26,772 bases of DNA, taken from positions 1-26,772 of the forward strand of contig JBEIFW010000026.1 of the NCBI GenBank assembly GCA_040382215.1. Reading direction: 5' to 3'. The notes under the pieces were generated by a model. The model did no database searches. It was not told the DNA's origin and saw only the letters and a program-made list of their open reading frames with translations. Numbering within the stretch: the stretch's first letter is position 1; each line of letters opens with the position of its first letter. Source of the stretch: JBEIFW01 sp040382215 (GTDB taxonomy: Bacteria > Actinomycetota > Acidimicrobiia > Acidimicrobiales > Ilumatobacteraceae). Shown piece by piece: positions 22,395-26,772 of the stretch. The translations under genes and the position numbers were made by a program.

Positions 22395-24689
22395 TCACAG
22401 GCCGTAGGCGGCGGGCGCGGCGAGCACGCCGCCGATCACCTTGGCCGCTCGCAAGGCGGCCAGCCGGTCGGCGTCGTACCCGGCCCGCTCGGCCAACACC
22501 TCGTCGGTGTGCTCGTCGAACAGCGGGGCGCGCCGGCGCGTCGTGGTCGGTCGGCCGTCGACGACGAACGGCGCCCGGATGTGGCGCATCGGTCCCGTCA
22601 CGGGATGGTCGACGATCTCGAATCGATCGGCGAGTCGGGGATCGACCGTCGCGTCGAGCACCTCGTTCACCACCTCGGCGGCGCCCCCCGCTCCCCGTAC
22701 GGCATCGACGATCTCGCCCCAGGGCCGGCCTTCGGTGGCCCGCATCGCCTCGGCGACCGCTGTCGCGTCGTGCTCGGCACCGACGACCGCGACCCAGCGG
22801 CCGTCCGCAGCGGCGACGAACCCGGAGACCACTGCGGCCGGCTCGCGATTGCCCCTCCGCCCGATGTCGCGGCCGCGTCCGGACGCGACGACGAGGCCCT
22901 CGCCGAGCTCCATCCACATCGCCTCCATGTGCGACACGTCGAGTTCGCTGCCGGCGCCGGTGCGATCACGGCGCTCGATGCCCGACAGGATCGCCAGTGC
23001 GGCGTGGACCCCGGCCACAGGATCGGGCCAGTAGAGATCCGAGATGCGCGCGCCCTCGTCGTCGTAGCCGAACCGGGCCCCGAAGCCGCCCATGCCCTCC
23101 ACGACGGTGCCGTATCCCGCCGCGTGGCTGTAGGGACCCTCGCAGCCGAAGGCGGGCATCCGCACGACCACGATCCCGGGGTTGACCGCCACCAGGTCCT
23201 CGAAGCCGATGCCGAGGTCCGGCAACACCTTCGCCGTGAAGTTGCACAGCACGGCATCGGCGGACCGGGCCAACTCCAGGAACAGCGCCCGCCCCTCGGG
23301 GGCCGAGAGATTCGCAACGACCCCACGCTTGTTGCGGTTGACGGTGTTGTGGACGGCGCTCGCCTCGAACCACCGGTTGTCGACCTTCAACGCCGCCAGC
23401 CGGTCCGGGTCGCTGTCGGCGTGGAGCCGAAGCACGCGGTAACCCTCGAACGGTCGCATGGCCTCGAACTTCACGACGTCGACCCCGAGCGAGCCGAGCA
23501 GGTTGCCCACGAACGGCCCGGCCCACGCGGTCGCCACCTCCAGCAACCGCAGCCCCTCGAGCGGCCGGCGCGTCACCGGCATACGCCCGGCGGCCAACAC
23601 CGAGGCGAGTTCCGGGGATCCGTCGTCGGCGCCGGTGGCGCGCACCCGCTGATCGGCCACCGGCACCCCGACGGTGCGGAACGGCCGGACGGGCCCGGTG
23701 ACCGGTCCGTCGTCGGTGTCGATCAGGCCGAGGAACCCTCGGGCGCCGAGATGCGGATCGGCGAGCGCCTCGGTCCCGGTCATCACCTTGCCGACCGTCC
23801 ACGGGGTGTCGAGGGCGAGCTCGAAGATCTCCGCTTTCGTGCGCTCGGCGTACCACCCCTTGATGCGCGCCCACACCTCGTCGATGCGCGTCGCCCGCCC
23901 GAGCCGCGTGCGGTCGGCGTCGTCGGTCATCCACTCGGGGATCCCGTACAGCAGGCACTGCATCTCCCAGTCGAGGTCCCGGAAGCTGCCGGGCACGACG
24001 TGGCCGTCCTTGCAGGGCAGTGCCCCGCCCGGGAACGCGGTCACCGGGAACGGCCCCGTGGGCGCCCAGCGCCGCCCGGACACCAGCCCGTCGGCGAAGT
24101 GCAACTCGCAGCCGGTGATCAGCGCGGCCGTCCACGACACCTCGAGACGGCGCACCCCGGGCAGGCGCAGCGCGGCGAGCGCACCGACGGCAGCGGTGGC
24201 CCCTGCCTGGTACTGGGCCTGCCACCCGGGCAGGCGGATCGGCTCGCGGCCCGGGTTTCCCTGGACCCCGATGATCCCGCTGCGCGCCTGGGCCAACACG
24301 TCGTGGCCGATCCCGCCCGGCTCGCCGTCGAAGCCGAACGGCGAGACCGTCACGAGCAGCGATGCGCCGTCGCGCAGGGCGGCGTCCGGGGCGGAGGGAT
24401 CGAGCTGGGTGCGCACGCGGTCGTCGAGGACGACGTCGGCCCAGCCTGGGGCGACCGCACCGGGCGACACGTTGTGCTTGCCGGCAGCGAGATGTACGTA
24501 CAGCGGCGACGTGCCCGTGAGTGGCTCGTCGTCGACCGGGGTGCGCCGGGCCGGATCACCACCGGGCGGCTCGACCTTGACCACGGTTGCGCCGAGCATC
24601 GCCAGCAGCCGGCCGGCGTACGGGCCGGCGATGCCGCAGGCGAGTTCGAGTACGTGCAGGCCGGCGAGCGGCGCTTCCCCTTCAGCCAC
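22395..24689 (-). CDS. Double-domain class III CoA-transferase (CaiB/BaiF family)
   Basis: 764 residues, about twice a single CaiB/BaiF chain. The first unit (1–370) starts GLHVLELACGIAGPYAGRLL and has the expected catalytic Asp at 130 (GIGHDVLAQARSG). The second (about 374–760) starts GLRLLEVATAWAGPFVGNLL, but at the equivalent place it reads GYGTVVEGMGG, with no Asp. Class III CoA-transferases move CoA between carboxylates through an aspartyl-CoA thioester on interlocked dimers, so a fused chain may have one active and one structural half. The likely role is activation of a carboxylic acid in the catabolic operon. It starts at a GTG, 33 bases after the hydratase gene. Confidence 0.88.
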   Translation of the reverse strand: MAEGEAPLAGLHVLELACGIAGPYAGRLLAMLGATVVKVEPPGGDPARRTPVDDEPLTGTSPLYVHLAAGKHNVSPGAVAPGWADVVLDDRVRTQLDPSAPDAALRDGASLLVTVSPFGFDGEPGGIGHDVLAQARSGIIGVQGNPGREPIRLPGWQAQYQAGATAAVGALAALRLPGVRRLEVSWTAALITGCELHFADGLVSGRRWAPTGPFPVTAFPGGALPCKDGHVVPGSFRDLDWEMQCLLYGIPEWMTDDADRTRLGRATRIDEVWARIKGWYAERTKAEIFELALDTPWTVGKVMTGTEALADPHLGARGFLGLIDTDDGPVTGPVRPFRTVGVPVADQRVRATGADDGSPELASVLAAGRMPVTRRPLEGLRLLEVATAWAGPFVGNLLGSLGVDVVKFEAMRPFEGYRVLRLHADSDPDRLAALKVDNRWFEASAVHNTVNRNKRGVVANLSAPEGRALFLELARSADAVLCNFTAKVLPDLGIGFEDLVAVNPGIVVVRMPAFGCEGPYSHAAGYGTVVEGMGGFGARFGYDDEGARISDLYWPDPVAGVHAALAILSGIERRDRTGAGSELDVSHMEAMWMELGEGLVVASGRGRDIGRRGNREPAAVVSGFVAAADGRWVAVVGAEHDATAVAEAMRATEGRPWGEIVDAVRGAGGAAEVVNEVLDATVDPRLADRFEIVDHPVTGPMRHIRAPFVVDGRPTTTRRRAPLFDEHTDEVLAERAGYDADRLAALRAAKVIGGVLAAPAAYGL

Positions 24690-24722
24690 GCCGGCCGTTG
24701 TAGCAGGCCAAGCCCGGGTGTC

Positions 24723-25532
24723 TCAGGCCTCGTGGTGCGTGCGAACCTCGCCAAGCCCGCCGAAGGTGGCCACCGCGGTCGTGCCCGCCGGGAAGGACGC
24801 CATCGGTCCGAGCGAACCGGTCATCACGACGTCGCCTGCCTCGAGCGGGTCACCCTCCTCGGCGAGCCGGCGTGCGAGCCACAACGCTGCCCGGTACGGG
24901 TGCCCGAGGCAGGCCCGTCCGGTCCCCTGTGACACGACCGCCCCGTCGACACAGAGCTGCATGGTCACGTCACCGAGTTCGATCGCCTCGGGTCGTACTG
25001 GCCGGGTACCGAGGACGAACAGCGCACTGGAGGCGTTGTCGGCGATGGTGTCCACGATCGAGATGTTCCAGCCGGCGATGCGCGAACCGACCACCTCGAT
25101 CGCCGGCAGCGCGAACTCCACGGCCCGAAGCAGTTCCGGCAGCGCAAGGTCGGGCTGGTCGAGACGCTGGCCCACGACGAGCGCGACCTCGCCCTCGACC
25201 CGGGCCTGCAAGGCGCGTCCGGCTGCCACCGGCTCGCCGTCGACGAGACACATGTCGGCGAACAGGGCTCCGAAATCGGGTTGATCGACGCCGAACTGCC
25301 GCTGCACCGCAGGACTGGTGAGTCCGATCTTGCGGCCGACGACGCGCCGGCCCTCGTCGATCCACCGTTGGGTGTTGTGCCGCTGCACGGCGTAGGCGCT
25401 CACGACGTCACCGGGTTCGAACGCGGTACGGATCGGCTCGATCGGTCCGGCGGCATACGCCGCGGCGAGACGGTCGGCGACGGCGACGATCGTGGAGTGA
25501 TCGACCGGTTGGTTCGATTCGTGCGGTTGCAT
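24723..25532 (-). CDS. 2-keto-4-pentenoate hydratase / fumarylacetoacetate hydrolase-family enzyme
   Basis: 269 residues. VVGRKIGLTSPAVQRQFGVD, GALFADM, the metal-binding region RVEGEVALVVG, SRIAGWNISIVDTIADNASS and EAGDVVMTGSLG form the standard MhpD-type pattern. These enzymes hydrate 2-hydroxypenta-2,4-dienoates from meta-cleavage of aromatic rings (as MhpD, or HsaE in steroid breakdown), or decarboxylate related oxo-acids. The aldolase and dehydrogenase partners usual for that pathway are not in the window, so the exact substrate is open. It is operonic with the CoA-transferase and the flavodoxin. Confidence 0.88.
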   Translation of the reverse strand: MQPHESNQPVDHSTIVAVADRLAAAYAAGPIEPIRTAFEPGDVVSAYAVQRHNTQRWIDEGRRVVGRKIGLTSPAVQRQFGVDQPDFGALFADMCLVDGEPVAAGRALQARVEGEVALVVGQRLDQPDLALPELLRAVEFALPAIEVVGSRIAGWNISIVDTIADNASSALFVLGTRPVRPEAIELGDVTMQLCVDGAVVSQGTGRACLGHPYRAALWLARRLAEEGDPLEAGDVVMTGSLGPMASFPAGTTAVATFGGLGEVRTHHEA

Positions 25533-25611
25533 CGGTACCTGTCGGGTCCCCCGTGGGTGGCGCCCGCACTGTCCCGGGGGGGCCCTCCCGCTGTCAAGAC
25601 CGTCGCCAGGA

Positions 25612-26190
25612 TCAACCGCTGCGATCGGCGGCGTGCCAGACCTCGATCAGGCGGGCGACGTCGTCGCTGAAGTGGTCCACCGCCCCCCAGTCGGTGAACT
25701 CGTGGTCGGCGCCGGTGTCGGTGGGGCCACCGCTGCGCTGCGCGATCGAACGCATGAGCCGTCGCTTCAGCCAGCCGTAGCGGGTGTAGGCGAGTGCACC
25801 CCCGAACAGACCGACGATGTCGGGGTGCACCCGGGTCGCGCCCAGCAGCTGCTGCAGGTAGTGGTGGGCCTCGGCGGCATGGACCGCGTCGTCGGTGGCC
25901 GAGGCCAGGCTCACCTGGAACAGGGCGAACGGTGTGCGCCCGATGGCCTCGCCGTGGTGTGCGAGCCAGCGGGTGAGCGCCCGGCTGTGATGCCCGGCGT
26001 GGATCGAGTCGCCGACCACGACGGCATCGAAGCCGTGGGGTTCCGGCGCGTGGGCGACCTCGAGCAGTTCGACCGCGATCCGGTTCTGGCGCAGCCGGTC
26101 GGCGATCCGCTCGGCGATCTTCGCCGTTTGGCCGTCGGCCGAGTGGTAGGCGACCAGTACCCGGCGGGGGTCCGTCGCTGTGGGGTCCAT
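25612..26190 (-). CDS. Flavodoxin / HemG-like flavoprotein
   Basis: 192 residues from the ATG at 26190. RRVLVAYHSADGQTAKIAER is an FMN phosphate-binding loop, and DAVVVGDSIHAGHHS is a second flavin-binding segment. GLFGGALAYTRYGWLKRRLM resembles the membrane-docking helix of menaquinone-dependent protoporphyrinogen oxidase (HemG). The FDAVVVGDSIHAGHH pattern is typical of HemG-like flavodoxins. It may act in haem synthesis or as an electron carrier for the adjacent oxygenase-like flavoprotein; the operon favours the latter, but this is inference. Confidence 0.82.
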   Translation of the reverse strand: MDPTATDPRRVLVAYHSADGQTAKIAERIADRLRQNRIAVELLEVAHAPEPHGFDAVVVGDSIHAGHHSRALTRWLAHHGEAIGRTPFALFQVSLASATDDAVHAAEAHHYLQQLLGATRVHPDIVGLFGGALAYTRYGWLKRRLMRSIAQRSGGPTDTGADHEFTDWGAVDHFSDDVARLIEVWHAADRSG

Positions 26191-26246
26191 GACCGCACGT
26201 TGCCCGGCGCGCCATCGGTCGGGACAGGGCCCAATGGCCGAAGGCC

Positions 26247-26772
26247 TCAGTGCCCTTCGGCTCGGCTCAGCAGGGCGCGGCCGACCCGGTCGTAGACGGC
26301 GTTCGACGCCACCTGGTGCTGCACCGAGCCATGCGCATCGCGGAAGCAGCGCTGCAGCACGTTGTGGGAGAACAGCGCCCCGGCCCCGGCGAAATGGAAC
26401 AGGTGGCTGACCGCGTTGGCTGCGCTCTCGGTGGACCAGGCGAGCATGGCGGCGATCTCCTGCTGCTCGCCGGCCGTGAGTGCCCGTCCGGCGCGCAGGA
26501 CGGAGTCGGCCTCGCGGAACGTGTCCGCACCGAAGGCCCGGGCTGCGCGCACGGTGAGCTGGCCCTTGCCCAGCTCGTACTGGAACGCTCCGCGGTCCGC
26601 GAGCCGGCCCTCGCCGCCGCGGGCCTTTGCGCCGGCGTAGCGGGCGAGTTCGTCGCAGAACCGCTGGCACACCCCGATCGTGAACCCGAGGTTCTCCGGA
26701 GCGACGTAGGCCTGGTAGCCGAGGAGGTACATCGGTCCACCCCGGCGCAGCCCGGCCGCGGGGTCGATCACG
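26247..26772 (-). CDS. Acyl-CoA dehydrogenase-fold flavoprotein (C-terminal part)
   Basis: 174 visible residues; the gene runs off the right edge, where the apparent GTG is probably internal. Helices such as FGADTFREADSVLRAG and ESAANAVSHLFHFAGAGALF, and the close HGSVQHQVASNAVYDRVGRA, match Acyl-CoA_dh_2, the C-terminal domain of flavin-dependent monooxygenases such as HsaA, and of dibenzothiophene or 4-hydroxyphenylacetate oxygenases. RDAHGSVQHQ followed by a Tyr/Arg helix resembles these rather than beta-oxidation dehydrogenases, which usually have a Glu base in a different context. It is the upstream member of the minus-strand operon, 56 bases before the flavodoxin. Confidence 0.75.
   Translation of the reverse strand, partial: VIDPAAGLRRGGPMYLLGYQAYVAPENLGFTIGVCQRFCDELARYAGAKARGGEGRLADRGAFQYELGKGQLTVRAARAFGADTFREADSVLRAGRALTAGEQQEIAAMLAWSTESAANAVSHLFHFAGAGALFSHNVLQRCFRDAHGSVQHQVASNAVYDRVGRALLSRAEGH

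Noticed and set aside
22380..24932. 850-codon open frame on the plus strand over the CoA-transferase gene
   Set aside because: It is the antisense shadow of a clear CaiB/BaiF gene; its sequence is Arg/His/Pro-rich with no family pattern.
26671..26772. GTG at the right edge as true start of the acyl-CoA dehydrogenase-fold protein
   Set aside because: It would leave only the C-terminal third of the family, so the gene almost certainly continues beyond the window.

Overview
High-GC (roughly 70 %) bacterial DNA with GC-rich third codon positions. The actinobacterial CrgA, the order crgA–trpG–pknB–pbpA–rodA–pstP–fhaB–fhaA–tRNA-Leu(CAG), and long Thr-rich extracytoplasmic tails point to an actinobacterium. 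The Thr-rich linkers and lipid-catabolism content suggest the class Acidimicrobiia or a relative. That lineage call is inference from style, not from a marker gene.

Layout. 2–5554: the C-terminal end of an FAD-dependent ferredoxin reductase, a MarR regulator, a membrane-anchored fasciclin/OmpA fusion, a long-chain acyl-CoA ligase, and a divergently transcribed thiolase followed by a nested hairpin and a small zinc-ribbon membrane protein. 5579–14148: the cell-growth and division locus. CrgA and a glutamine amidotransferase (trpG/pabA type) face a compact minus-strand operon fhaA–fhaB–pstP–rodA–pbpA–pknB, which holds two FHA proteins, a PP2C phosphatase, the RodA glycosyltransferase, its class B PBP and a PASTA kinase. 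pknA, present in mycobacteria, is absent. A three-part DnaA-box-like cluster lies between the zinc-ribbon gene and crgA. A tRNA-Leu(CAG) gene with its own promoter closes the locus.

14149–17147: a probable small island at the tRNA-Leu 3' end. The last 14 bases before the end of the tRNA recur exactly at 17134–17147. Between the copies lie a transposase remnant, a crotonase remnant, an intact fusion of an AbiEi-like antitoxin domain to a Fic AMP-transferase domain, an operator-like inverted repeat at its promoter, and an unrecognised small gene. No integrase is present. The AbiEi–Fic protein looks like a self-contained, self-regulated toxin/antitoxin or stress device and is the most interesting system here.

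17362–20574: a SnoaL-like protein, then a small TetR regulon. An alpha/beta hydrolase and tetR diverge, with a zinc alcohol dehydrogenase downstream, and each of the three promoters carries a TAGA-N4-TCTA operator. 20595–26772: a DUF2277 gene, a decayed Crp/Fnr regulator with a hairpin at the lesion, a phytanoyl-CoA dioxygenase-like protein, and a minus-strand catabolic operon (acyl-CoA dehydrogenase-fold flavoprotein, flavodoxin, 2-keto-4-pentenoate hydratase-type enzyme, fused class III CoA-transferase). The operon suggests breakdown of a ring or branched-chain acid through CoA thioesters; its substrate cannot be read from the sequence.
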